From positions 1-57,206 of the forward strand of contig JBEKFZ010000018.1 of assembly GCA_050013075.1 (NCBI GenBank): a stretch of DNA of 57,206 bases, in the 5' to 3' direction. Numbering within the stretch: position 1 is the stretch's first letter; every line of letters begins with the position of its first letter. Under the pieces are notes generated by a model. It ran no database searches and was not told the origin of the DNA. It saw only the letters and a program-made list of their open reading frames with translations. This document shows positions 8,649 to 16,571 of the stretch, in pieces. Made by a program: the position numbers and the translations under genes. Source of the DNA: JBEKIK01 sp050013075. GTDB lineage: Bacteria; Planctomycetota; Planctomycetia; Pirellulales; Thermoguttaceae.

Positions 8649-9578
8649 ATGGGTATCCGTTTTTATTGTCCAAATGGACACAAGTTAAACGTCAAGGCGT
8701 TTCAGGCCGGCAGAAGGGGTATTTGTCCGTACTGCGGGGCCAAATTCCTTATTCCCTCCCAAAGCACCCGTAAAAGCTCGAAAGAGGAACGCGCGGCACG
8801 AAGGGCCTTTGCGGCCGCTTCTTTTCCGGTCGTGAATCCTGCCATGCAAAATCCTGCGCCCGGCAATACAGGCAACATGCCGGCGGCCGAAATCCAAACG
8901 TCTACACAGAAATCATCCTCCTTGCCGCCGATAATTGACGCATCGAAAACCGGCGCTGATATATCAACCCAACCTGCCAATTATTCATCTCAACAAACCG
9001 GCGGAGGAACCGGATTCGCTTTGCCCGTTTTACCGACTCCGGCAGTCTCCATCGCCGAGGCCCTCACGACCTTTTCATTGGAAGATCCATCGGTCGCCTT
9101 GACGCAGACACGCTCGGCCGATCCGTTTACCGAAGCGGGTGACGTAGTCTGGTACATACGGCCGCCTTCCGGCGGACAATACGGGCCGGCCACGGGCAAG
9201 TTAATGCGTCAATGGTTGGCCGAGGGCCGAATCGGCCCGGATTCGCTAGTCTGGCGCGAAGGATGGCGCGATTGGCAGCAAGCCTCCGCTGTTTTCCCCC
9301 AGTTACGCGCGAACGATCCCTTAACCTTTGATGTTACTAAGAACGATGTCCCGTTAGTGCAGCCGATCTCCTCACTGCCAGGCCAAACATCCGTTTCTCG
9401 AACCCCCAAAAACATGCTCACGCTGATCGTTACCCTGATCATCCTGACCGTGCTCATTATTGTCGGCTTGTTTATCTGGGCATTTACCCGCGGACCTAAT
9501 CCGGCCAAGGTTAATTCACGCACCCCCTCGACCCGCCTGGAACTTCGAGATACACTCAGTCCGGATCGCCTTTCATGA
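8649..9578 (+). CDS. Zinc-ribbon, GYF-domain membrane protein
   Basis: 309 residues. The N-terminus has a zinc-ribbon pattern (C-P-N-G-H ... C-P-Y-C-G, residues 7-29) followed by L-I-P, seen again in the protein at 55724-56293. A disordered Ser/Thr/Pro-rich stretch leads to a GYF_2 domain (~170-220: W-Y-I-R-P-P ... G-Q-Y-G-P ... W-x-x-E-G-R-I), which in this family binds proline-rich peptides. One strong membrane helix lies at ~253-276. Expected topology: cytoplasmic ribbon and GYF domain with a single C-terminal anchor. The next gene starts 18 bp downstream, so the two are probably one operon and may work together at the membrane. Confidence 0.85.
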   Translation: MGIRFYCPNGHKLNVKAFQAGRRGICPYCGAKFLIPSQSTRKSSKEERAARRAFAAASFPVVNPAMQNPAPGNTGNMPAAEIQTSTQKSSSLPPIIDASKTGADISTQPANYSSQQTGGGTGFALPVLPTPAVSIAEALTTFSLEDPSVALTQTRSADPFTEAGDVVWYIRPPSGGQYGPATGKLMRQWLAEGRIGPDSLVWREGWRDWQQASAVFPQLRANDPLTFDVTKNDVPLVQPISSLPGQTSVSRTPKNMLTLIVTLIILTVLIIVGLFIWAFTRGPNPAKVNSRTPSTRLELRDTLSPDRLS

Positions 9579-9596
9579 AACCCATAAGGCCGGCCA

Positions 9597-11087
9597 ATGA
9601 AAATCCAGCAGTTCCTCGAACATCACGGGATCACGTCCAATCCATTTGCCGATGAAGACGCCCAGACCGACCTGGTCTTCAAGGGATCGTGCATTCGCAC
9701 CACGTATCATCCTTCCTGGGACAAAATATACGGCGACCCAAAAGAACCTGCCACCGCCGTCGTTTTCGGCGAAAAAGGATCGGGCAAAACGGCTCTGCGC
9801 CTGCAAATCGTCCGCCACCTGGCCGATTTCAACGCCGACCACCCCAATAGCCAGGTTTTTGTCGTGCAATATGACGATTTCAACGCCTACCTTGACCGGT
9901 TCCGCGATCGGTTTTCCCGCCGGCGTCGCCGAATGGATCGGGCATTGGAACACTGGCGCCTGTGGGACCACATGGATGCCATCCTTGCCCAGGCCGTCAC
10001 GCAACTGGCCGACCGGATACTGGAAGTAAAGCAGGCCCGACATCCGGCCGCCCGCGACGACGTGCTGCCCACCGGTTCGCTCGATTCCGCACAAGTCCGC
10101 GACGTGATGCTACTGGCGGCCTGCTACGACCAATCGACGGCCGAAAACACTTTGCAACGCTGGCGCCGCCTGCGGGGAAAATTGCACTTTCCCGTCTGGC
10201 GATCAAAATGGGATATAGTTTTGGGAATCGCCGTTACAGTGGCAACCATAGCTTTCTTCGCCTGGTTAAGAGATTGGAGCTTGTTTGTTAAAGTGTGGCC
10301 CTATCTGATAATTGCCGCCGGTTGGGCCCCGCGGGTCTGGCGATTGCTGAAGTGCCAATTTAAAGCCTGGCAAATCGTCCGAAACACCCGCGTCTTGAAC
10401 CACAACACCAACTTATTACGCAAAATATTGCTTCGGTTTCCGGCCGGGCAGATTATCGGCCAACCCCTGCCCGCCCATCAACGCACCGACGACCGGTATG
10501 AACTCCTCGCAAAATTGCAGGGCATTCTCCGCTCGATGCACATCGAGGGAATCATTGTGCTGGTCGATCGCGTGGACGAGCCTTATCTGATCAACGGCTC
10601 CACGGAATTGATGCGTGCGCTGATCTGGCCCATGTTGGACAATAAATTCCTAAAACATCCCGGACTGGGCATAAAGCTCCTTTTGCCCATTGAATTGGAG
10701 CGGCTGATCGATCGGGAAGACCGCGATTTTCACCAGCGCGCACGGCTGGACAAACAAAACATGATCCGCTCGCTGGCATGGACCGGTCAATCGCTTTACG
10801 ACATGGCCCTTGCCCGCATCAAGGCTTGCGCTATCGATGGCGGTACGCCCGGCCTGGCTGCACTTTTCGACCAAAGTGTCGACGCCCACCGGCTCATCGA
10901 CGCCTTTGCCGGCTTGCGTGTTCCGCGTCATCTATTTAAATTCATGTATCGCCTGTTTACCGCACATTGCAATTCACATTCCGACGAAAATCCGGTCTGG
11001 CAGATCTCCAGCGGCACCTTTGAGTCGGTGCTTGCCCTGTACCAACGCGACCAAGACGCCTTCGATCGTGGAATTGGCGCCGGCTAA
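9597..11087 (+). CDS. Membrane-associated P-loop ATPase of unknown role
   Basis: 496 residues. Walker A is G-E-K-G-S-G-K-T (58-65), and a Walker-B-like I-I-V-L-V-D-R-V-D-E lies at ~320-330. Two hydrophobic segments between about 203 and 245 interrupt the ATPase, giving a membrane hairpin. This recalls KAP-type NTPases, where membrane helices are inserted in the P-loop domain, but I cannot assign it to KAP with certainty. The N-terminal I-T-S-N-P-F motif is common in STAND/AAA-like ATPases. It is cotranscribed with the GYF protein upstream (18-bp gap, AAGG before the start). It lies just left of the defence-like island but is probably not part of it. Confidence 0.75.
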   Translation: MKIQQFLEHHGITSNPFADEDAQTDLVFKGSCIRTTYHPSWDKIYGDPKEPATAVVFGEKGSGKTALRLQIVRHLADFNADHPNSQVFVVQYDDFNAYLDRFRDRFSRRRRRMDRALEHWRLWDHMDAILAQAVTQLADRILEVKQARHPAARDDVLPTGSLDSAQVRDVMLLAACYDQSTAENTLQRWRRLRGKLHFPVWRSKWDIVLGIAVTVATIAFFAWLRDWSLFVKVWPYLIIAAGWAPRVWRLLKCQFKAWQIVRNTRVLNHNTNLLRKILLRFPAGQIIGQPLPAHQRTDDRYELLAKLQGILRSMHIEGIIVLVDRVDEPYLINGSTELMRALIWPMLDNKFLKHPGLGIKLLLPIELERLIDREDRDFHQRARLDKQNMIRSLAWTGQSLYDMALARIKACAIDGGTPGLAALFDQSVDAHRLIDAFAGLRVPRHLFKFMYRLFTAHCNSHSDENPVWQISSGTFESVLALYQRDQDAFDRGIGAG

Positions 11088-11397
11088 TAAAGCCGCTTTG
11101 CCTTGCTCGCATCTTGACACCACAGAAAGACCTCCAAAACTTTGCAAACTACCAAAATGAGTATTGTGTCCCCGGAATTTGTCTCCGGAATTCCGTACTC
11201 TTCAATCCGCTCCATGACTTGCAGGCTGAACGAAGTCCGGAGGAAAGAAGGGTTGTTACGCTGCCCTCGGCGATGAGTGCTAGCACTTTGTAATGTCAGA
11301 CAATTCTGGCCACTGATATTGACCTGGCGGGGCTGTGAGACGATAGTTGCAGTTGTCGATTCCATGGCTGCACCGCTCTGGTGAACATTGCACCGAA
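11088..11397. other. Intergenic with relic of a RAYT-type leader
   Basis: No gene is supported. Bases 11160-11195 contain a GTGTCCCCGGAATT-type motif followed by further CCGGAATT units, which resembles the leader of REP-associated transposase genes. No transposase frame follows it in either direction. Confidence 0.5.
11160..11179 (-). repeat. 20-bp motif, inverted copy of 16317-16336
   Basis: Exact reverse complement of AATTCCGGGGACACAATACT at 16317-16336. The two copies face each other across the 5.1-kb defence-like island. At 16317 the motif lies in the leader of a REP-associated transposase gene; here the transposase is missing. Confidence 0.85.
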
Positions 11398-11611
11398 GTG
11401 GTAAGCTCTGATAAGCAAGGTAAGGAGCGACAATCCGCGAAAGAAGTCTGGCCGGCTGACGGTGACGCTTGGGATTGACCAACGTCGGAAGATCGAGGTC
11501 ACTGCAAAATGGCTTCGCACTTTGGCAGCGACCGTAATCCGCTGGGCGCTAGATGACTACATCAGCCGTAACGAGGAACCACAAGAACAGAGCCTCCGTA
11601 GACCCCACTGA
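11398..11611 (+). pseudogene. Frameshifted ribbon-helix-helix (CopG-like) regulator
   Basis: A short reading that no single frame covers. From about 11447 to the stop at 11609-11611 the frame gives S-G-R-L-T-V-T-L-G-I-D followed by a helix pair ending L-A-A-T-V-I-R-W-A-L-D-D-Y-I. This is the beta-strand and two-helix signature of ribbon-helix-helix proteins. That frame has no usable start: an in-frame TAA lies at 11402, and then only CTG or an internal GTG. A GTG at 11398 opens the neighbouring frame (S-S-D-K-Q-G-K-E-R-Q-S-A-K) and would join it if one base were added in the run at about 11438-11446. So either the gene is broken by a one-base deletion or the sequence has an error there. It ends 15 bp before the methyltransferase, where a controller or antitoxin would be expected. 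Confidence 0.5.
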
Positions 11612-11626
11612 AAATTTGGCGCGACC

Positions 11627-12817
11627 ATGAGCGAGCGACAAAGAAGTGCGACGCGAAAGAAGGACTTGGCACAGGCATTCAGTGCGCTTGCCGAGGCAGC
11701 GAGGGACCGTCAGCCGGTCGCTGGTTGGACCCACAACTTCTATCGTTACCCAGCAAGGTTTTCTCCGCAATTTGCTTCAGCTGCGATAACGCTGTTCTCA
11801 AAGCCGGGTGATTTGGTGCTTGACCCGTACATGGGCGGCGGCACATCGATTGTCGAGGGTGTTGCGGCCGGTCGGCGGATGGTCGGCAATGACCTTAACG
11901 CGCTTGCCGGATTTATTACGAAGGTCAAGATTACCGGTCTAACGGAAAGGGAAAACGCGGCCGTCCGCCAATGGGCGACAAAGAAGGTGCCTGGGCTTAG
12001 CTACTGGCTCCCGCCTGGCAAGGTGATCGATTTCATTGATCCGGTGAAGACCTACAACCTAACGCTTCCACGCGCACGATTCATCAAGAAAGTGGTGGCC
12101 GGTGCGCTGGCGAGCATCGAACAACTGCCTTCAGCTAACGCTCAAAACCTGGCAAAGTGCGCGGTGCTGCGCGTCAGCCAATGGGCACTCGACGGTCGCG
12201 AGCGTCAGACGTCGGTATCAGCATTCCGGGAGCGGCTTGTCGATACCACCAAGGAAATGGTTGACGCAGTCGAGGGATTCGCCAAGCAAGCGAAGAGAAC
12301 CGGTGGTTGTGGCATAGTGCTTCACGGCGATGCATCGGACCTGGGCAGTGCGGCTGTATTCAGCGACGAGAAGGCGTCGCTCGTCGTGACGAGCCCGCCA
12401 TATCCAGGCGTGCATGTCCTATATCATCGCTGGCAGGTCGATGGGCGGCGCGAAACACCCGCGCCTTATTGGATTGCCGGATGCAATGACGGCGAAGGAG
12501 GCTCGTACTATAACTTTGGCGACCGGCGGGACACGGCGATGGATCGATATTTTGCCGCATCGTTAAAAACTCTAAAAGCGATCCGGACCGTTGTCCGCAC
12601 CGGCGGCTACATGATTCAGATCGTGGCATTTAACCGCCCCGAAGAGCAATTGCCACGGTACCTAGAGAATATGGAAGAAGCGGGTTTCGAGGAGGTATCG
12701 GCTGGCGGCAATGCCGAGCGTATCTGGCGACAGGTCCCGGGCCGTAAATGGCACACTACATTGCGGGGACAGCCTCACGTCGCCGATGAAGCTGCAAAAG
12801 GACTGGTGGCTGCTTGA
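11627..12817 (+). CDS. Site-specific DNA methyltransferase (N4-C / N6-A type)
   Basis: 396 residues. The SAM-binding motif I is L-D-P-Y-M-G-G-G-T-S (~65-75), preceded by Y-P-A-R-F-S-P, and the catalytic motif IV is T-S-P-P-Y (~258-262). T-S-P-P-Y is usual for N4-cytosine enzymes but also occurs in N6-adenine ones. Motif I comes before motif IV, with ~180 residues between them holding the presumed target-recognition region. After motif IV comes a long H-R-W-Q-V ... A-P-Y-W-I-A segment and a final beta-rich part. It is the first complete gene of the + strand arm of the island; the nuclease gene follows after 81 bp. It probably protects host DNA from that nuclease. No separate specificity subunit is present. 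Confidence 0.9.
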   Translation: MSERQRSATRKKDLAQAFSALAEAARDRQPVAGWTHNFYRYPARFSPQFASAAITLFSKPGDLVLDPYMGGGTSIVEGVAAGRRMVGNDLNALAGFITKVKITGLTERENAAVRQWATKKVPGLSYWLPPGKVIDFIDPVKTYNLTLPRARFIKKVVAGALASIEQLPSANAQNLAKCAVLRVSQWALDGRERQTSVSAFRERLVDTTKEMVDAVEGFAKQAKRTGGCGIVLHGDASDLGSAAVFSDEKASLVVTSPPYPGVHVLYHRWQVDGRRETPAPYWIAGCNDGEGGSYYNFGDRRDTAMDRYFAASLKTLKAIRTVVRTGGYMIQIVAFNRPEEQLPRYLENMEEAGFEEVSAGGNAERIWRQVPGRKWHTTLRGQPHVADEAAKGLVAA

Positions 12818-12898
12818 CAAATTGTCGCCCTCACGCTAAACTTCCCGTCCGCATTCACCGCGATTGTCAAGGCCACAGCGAGGCGAAGTCTCAACGCA

Positions 12899-13906
12899 AT
12901 GGAACCCAACAAAACGACGTTCTGGCCAATGGTCGGTGGAATCTCCGAGGGATTCGCCAACTATCTCGGCATTCTGCGTGAAGTGGATGCGCAGCGTCCA
13001 ACCAGGCAGTCGCTGGAACAATGGCTCACCACGGAATACGGGATCAAGCACAGCTACGCCCGGAACATCGTGAGCCTGCTCTTATTTGGAACCGGCCTTC
13101 TCGAATCTGAGGGGAAATGCTGTCAGGTAACATCCGCTGGCCAAGATCTCCTTAAATCTGGGGCTGCATCGCTGCTGTATGAGATGGTCGCAAGTAGGTT
13201 CATCGGCATTGACAACCTTGTCTCGATTGTTGAACAGCGCCAGCCGATCTCAGGCGAAGACCTACAGCGGGCCTGGGAATCAGAAGTGCGGCAGAAATGG
13301 AGCGTGCGCTGGAATGACCGCCATGCGAGCATTCAATTCAAACACCGGCTAGATTGGCTACGCTCTCTCGGTATGATAAACAAGGTCGCGGATGGATACT
13401 ACCTCGCAAAGGCAGGTATCCGCGAAGTAACGCGGCGACGTGTTCAGGCGGCCACTGGCGAAGGTGCTGCTGAAAAGGTGTCACACAGCGACATCGAGGA
13501 CAAGCTGACGGCCATCGGTGAGTTCTTCGAGTTTGTATCAATTAAGAGAGCAATGGTCAATGAGGCGCGGCCGGCGAATACGCCGCGTTTGTCCGAGAAC
13601 AGACAACTTGACTGCCTTTGGGCGCGCGTCATCCAATTTGGTGGAAAGGTGCAATATGCCTTTGAAGTACAACTGAGTGGAAGTATTTCTGACGCGATTG
13701 AGCGACTAGAAATGGTGGCATCTTTTGTCCAAAAAGGAGTTGTCGTGACAGACGAAGAGCAGCAGGCGCGTATTGAGGACCGATTGGCTGTAAAGAATTC
13801 CCCGTTACGTGACAAAATCCTCTTTCTGTCCTACGAGGACATTGACAACGTAGTCGAGGCAGTGAACGCGCTGAGAGTGTTCACGAAGAAAATCTTTCGA
13901 GAGTGA
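12899..13906 (+). CDS. Predicted restriction endonuclease, PD-(D/E)XK-like
   Basis: 335 residues. The N-terminal half (~1-175) looks like two helical or winged-helix DNA-binding modules (A-R-N-I-V-S-L-L-L-F-G-T-G-L; L-D-W-L-R-S-L-G-M-I). The C-terminal part has L-D-C-L-W-A-R (Asp238) and A-F-E-V-Q (Glu256, Gln258) followed by a helix, S-D-A-I-E-R-L. This fits the D...E-x-Q/K core of PD-(D/E)XK nucleases with Gln in place of Lys. Its place directly after a methyltransferase supports a Type II-like restriction role. The assignment rests on motif shape and context, not on a recognised named enzyme. It converges with the ATPase operon, with only 39 bp between the two stop codons. Confidence 0.7.
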   Translation: MEPNKTTFWPMVGGISEGFANYLGILREVDAQRPTRQSLEQWLTTEYGIKHSYARNIVSLLLFGTGLLESEGKCCQVTSAGQDLLKSGAASLLYEMVASRFIGIDNLVSIVEQRQPISGEDLQRAWESEVRQKWSVRWNDRHASIQFKHRLDWLRSLGMINKVADGYYLAKAGIREVTRRRVQAATGEGAAEKVSHSDIEDKLTAIGEFFEFVSIKRAMVNEARPANTPRLSENRQLDCLWARVIQFGGKVQYAFEVQLSGSISDAIERLEMVASFVQKGVVVTDEEQQARIEDRLAVKNSPLRDKILFLSYEDIDNVVEAVNALRVFTKKIFRE

Positions 13907-13945
13907 CAACAGCAGACGACGAGGGATTTTATAGAACTAACTTGT

Positions 13946-14503
13946 TCACAGCGTCCTGATCAGCGATTCGAACATGGCGTAAACTTCCGGATCCGCATGG
14001 GACAACTTGGCGACAGCCGCTTTCGAAGCGTCGTTCACCCGACGGAGATCGTGATCGTTGGCTAGGGACCGGAGCACAGTGGCCCTCAGTGCTGTATAGA
14101 CGGGACACTCCCGAAACTCACCCGTGCGTCCTCCCATCAGCTCCGCAGTTGCTTCTGGCTTGAGACCGTCGCAATCGACGATCACAATCATGCGATTGCG
14201 CAGATACTGCATGTCAAGATCGCGCACGATGAACTGGTTATCCCAAGCGTGCTGCCGCTGGCCGTTGATGAGGAAAACGCAGCACTGCTTGCCGCGTTTT
14301 GGCTCTTCAAGGAAGGTCGAGATCGGTTTCTTGTCGCGCTCCGGCATGATTTCATCGGGCTCTGTGTCCGCTGGCGTGTCATCGTCTCGCGGTGCCGGCG
14401 AAGATGCCATACCCTTTTCGACAACAACGACGCGGATCGTAATTGTGCCGTAGCCTTCGGCCAGAGCCGAACTGAGCGACTTATCAAGTTGTGCGGTTGC
14501 CAT
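13946..14503 (-). CDS. Second half of a split MORC-like GHKL ATPase (predicted)
   Basis: 185 residues. It has no ATP-binding motifs itself. The segment F-L-I-N-G-Q-R-Q-H-A-W, then Y-L-R-N-R-M-I-V-I-V-D-C-D-G-L, and then a helical tail R-A-T-V-L-R-S-L-A-N-D-H-D-L matches what I know to follow the Bergerat-fold domain in large GHKL ATPases of restriction-like loci, where it forms the transducer-like region. Here it is a separate gene starting 12 bp after the stop of the ATPase domain gene, with AAGAGA before the ATG, so the split looks genuine and coupled. The N-terminus carries an acidic low-complexity stretch (D-D-D-T-P-A-D-T-E-P-D-E). It ends close to the stop of the nuclease gene, tail to tail. 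Confidence 0.6.
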   Translation of the reverse strand: MATAQLDKSLSSALAEGYGTITIRVVVVEKGMASSPAPRDDDTPADTEPDEIMPERDKKPISTFLEEPKRGKQCCVFLINGQRQHAWDNQFIVRDLDMQYLRNRMIVIVDCDGLKPEATAELMGGRTGEFRECPVYTALRATVLRSLANDHDLRRVNDASKAAVAKLSHADPEVYAMFESLIRTL

Positions 14504-14515
14504 TTTAGTTTTCTC

Positions 14516-15610
14516 TTAAATGCCAACGGGTTGGGGAGGGAACACCTTGTCGAGAGCAGGAGCGTCCGTCGCTTGGCTGGTGCCGAGGGATGACAGTCGA
14601 TAGCCGTTGCCATAGACTGTGGCAGCGGTCTTGCCGACATAAAGCTCAAACGGCAGAACTGGGTTGTAGAGAACGTGGTTCATGGCGGTATAAAGTTGAC
14701 GTGTGATTGCCGAACCGCCGCGACCAAAGTCGTATGCAGTATGGGTGAATCGCGATCCGTGCTTGATGTTGGCCTTGTCCGCGTCAACTTTCGAGACAAA
14801 GGGAACGCGTCCGTCGGGATGGCAGGCGAGGTAAGCGTAATAGTGGTCCCGCATCCCTTTCGGGAACACGTGCTTGATGATCGTCCACCCGGCGCCGTCT
14901 TCTTCGCCACCGAGAAGATCCGGCGCGCGCCGCGATAGCACCCATGAATACTTCTTGCTAACGGCGTAGGTCGACGACCCGCCCTGGCCAAAGATGCCGA
15001 TGAGATACCACTTGTCGGCTTTCGTGGTTGATCCGAGGGAAAGGAGGGTCTTGTGGATCATGGATGGCGATTGGCCAATGCCGTCGTCCTCGACCTGGAC
15101 GGTAAACTCGCGAGAGGGCTTGTCGAAAAGAAGGTGGACACGCAAAAGGCGTGCAAGATCACGGGCTCTGACGCGAATCGCCTTGGACGTCTCGGACTTG
15201 TCGAGCTTCGGCAGCTCGTCGAGCGGCGGAATACCGAAGTAGCGATTTACGGCATCTCGCGGACTAGTGGGGGCGGGGGCAGTCGGATCGGCCAAGAACT
15301 CTCGCTGGCGGGCCAGCTCGATAATGGCTTCCATGCTGTTGATGACTCGCTCGGCAATCGGGTTCACGGGCAGGTTGGCCTGGTTGATCCGACCGGCGTT
15401 GCCGCGTTCCTTACCGACTGGAAGCCAGTGGAAGTATCCAGGCCGCCAGCCGTATTCCGGATTGTTCTCGTCGTAGGCATAATCGTCCTCCGGCGTGATG
15501 GGCAGTTCTGAAAGAATCCCTTCGATGTCTGTGCTGGTCGTGGCCTTGATCGCCTTGGCGATGAAGTCGGCGGGCGCGACGTGATTGGAAAGCATGGTCA
15601 GGTTGGTCAT
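14516..15610 (-). CDS. GHKL (Bergerat-fold) ATPase domain protein, MORC-like
   Basis: 364 residues. It shows the three Bergerat motifs in order: an N-box (E87-R-V-I-N91-S-M-E-A), V-E-D-D-G-I-G (Asp176, Gly177, Gly179) and G-I-F-G-Q-G-G-S-S-T (Gly205-Gly211). The residues around them are not those of histidine kinases: there is no H-box and no sensor domain. The look is closer to the Hsp90/MutL/MORC group that has been described next to restriction-modification genes. The second, transducer-like half is in the next gene. ATP-driven dimer closure around DNA is the usual job of such enzymes; for this locus that is inference. It follows the 196-residue gene by 15 bp. Confidence 0.8.
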   Translation of the reverse strand: MTNLTMLSNHVAPADFIAKAIKATTSTDIEGILSELPITPEDDYAYDENNPEYGWRPGYFHWLPVGKERGNAGRINQANLPVNPIAERVINSMEAIIELARQREFLADPTAPAPTSPRDAVNRYFGIPPLDELPKLDKSETSKAIRVRARDLARLLRVHLLFDKPSREFTVQVEDDGIGQSPSMIHKTLLSLGSTTKADKWYLIGIFGQGGSSTYAVSKKYSWVLSRRAPDLLGGEEDGAGWTIIKHVFPKGMRDHYYAYLACHPDGRVPFVSKVDADKANIKHGSRFTHTAYDFGRGGSAITRQLYTAMNHVLYNPVLPFELYVGKTAATVYGNGYRLSSLGTSQATDAPALDKVFPPQPVGI

Positions 15611-15625
15611 GATAAGTTTCCGGCT

Positions 15626-16216
15626 CTATTTGGTTGGTAGCTTTTTCCAAAATGCTTCGACGGCGACCTTGAACTCTGCGTCTCGCGGGATTGAATAGCC
15701 CTGCCTGCCGTGCTGTTCAATCAGTCCTGCTTGTTTTGAGAGCGCGATGACGACATATGCCTGGTATGAAGGAATATCGCCACCGCCTGCCGGGTCTTGA
15801 ACCGGCAAACAATCTTTGGTGGAAAACACACGCCCGTCTTTACCGCTCTTGGCCATCGCGAGCGCGACCGCCTGTACAACGGCATAGCTGGTTTTGTGCT
15901 GGTATTCACTTTTCTCGCGCTTGGACCAGGCAACCCTGATGAGTTGATCGTCCTGGCGGAAGAATTTCGGGTAGCCGTTTTCGCTGTTCGAGCGCGGCGC
16001 TTTTCGCTTTGCCGTGGTAGCGACCGCGACCGCCTTGATCTGGCCGGTACGTTTCCATCCGCCTGCCTTACTGAACATCTCGCTAATCGTACTAGCCCAC
16101 GAGGCGATTTGCACCACAGTCTGATAGTCGCCCGCGCCCGCGGCCTTCGCCACGATGTCGCGGAGGCTGGTCTCGGCTTGTTCCAAGGCTTCGGCGGCGC
16201 GTTTCATATGATCCAT
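15626..16216 (-). CDS. Predicted partner protein of the GHKL ATPase, C-terminal winged-helix-like
   Basis: 196 residues from the ATG at 16216 (M-D-H-M-K-R); a second ATG at 16207 is possible and neither has a good ribosome binding site. The open frame continues upstream to 16372, but that part translates the repeat-rich leader of the transposase remnant and is discarded. The N-terminus is helical (A-A-E-A-L-E-Q-A-E-T-S-L), the middle is basic, then comes Y-P-K-F-F-R-Q-D-D-Q-L-I-R-V-A-W and a C-terminal part (~115-185) with a helix-turn-helix look ending G-L-I-E-Q-H-G-R-Q-G-Y-S. It leads the minus-strand operon, so it may regulate the ATPase or bring it to DNA. I recognise no named family. Confidence 0.6.
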   Translation of the reverse strand: MDHMKRAAEALEQAETSLRDIVAKAAGAGDYQTVVQIASWASTISEMFSKAGGWKRTGQIKAVAVATTAKRKAPRSNSENGYPKFFRQDDQLIRVAWSKREKSEYQHKTSYAVVQAVALAMAKSGKDGRVFSTKDCLPVQDPAGGGDIPSYQAYVVIALSKQAGLIEQHGRQGYSIPRDAEFKVAVEAFWKKLPTK

Positions 16217-16316
16217 GCCATGAGTATAGCGAAAACGAAAACTGCGCCTAGTGGTTGTTTCGCTATATTTTCCGAAATCCCGGGCGGCTCCGAAATTCGA
16301 AATTCCGGAAATTCCG

Positions 16317-16336
16317 AATTCCGGGGACACAATACT
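16317..16336 (+). repeat. RAYT-leader motif, inverted partner of 11160-11179
   Basis: AATTCCGGGGACACAATACT, 39 bp before the start of the transposase remnant. It is preceded by several further AATTCCG-type units (16291-16320). The exact inverted copy lies 5.1 kb to the left. Confidence 0.85.
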
Positions 16337-16375
16337 AGTATTGATATACTGGGTAAGATACCATAAATTCATCGC

Positions 16376-16571
16376 ATGGCTAGATTAGCGAGATTGGTCA
16401 TTCCTGGTTTGCCGCATCACATAACCCAGCGCGGCAACCGCCGACAGCAGACATTCTTCAACGACGGCGATTACGCGGCATACGTGGAACTGATGGCCGA
16501 CTGGTGCCGTGAAGAAGTGGGTGGAAATTTGGTGCTACTGCCTTATGCCCAATCACGTTCACTTGATGGCG
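16376..16571 (+). pseudogene. Broken REP-associated tyrosine transposase (RAYT, Y1 family)
   Basis: The first ~48 codons read M-A-R-L-A-R-L-V-I-P-G-L-P-H-H-I-T-Q-R-G-N-R-R-Q, the usual start of Y1-type REP-associated transposases. At about 16520-16530 the frame shifts; the next frame continues V-E-I-W-C-Y-C-L-M-P-N-H-V-H-L-M, which contains the HxH metal-binding motif of the family. Just after that motif the sequence changes into palindromic repeat DNA, and the catalytic Tyr region is missing. So the gene has both a frameshift and a 3' deletion and cannot make a transposase. It marks the right edge of the defence-like island. Confidence 0.85.

Noticed and set aside
11084..11482. Minus-strand frame of 132 codons left of the methyltransferase
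   Set aside because: It spans the RAYT leader relic and runs antisense to the ribbon-helix-helix remnant; no product is recognised.
15626..16372. Longer N-terminus for the partner gene of the GHKL ATPase
   Set aside because: The additional 52 codons translate the CCGGAATT repeats of the transposase leader, so the start was moved to 16216.
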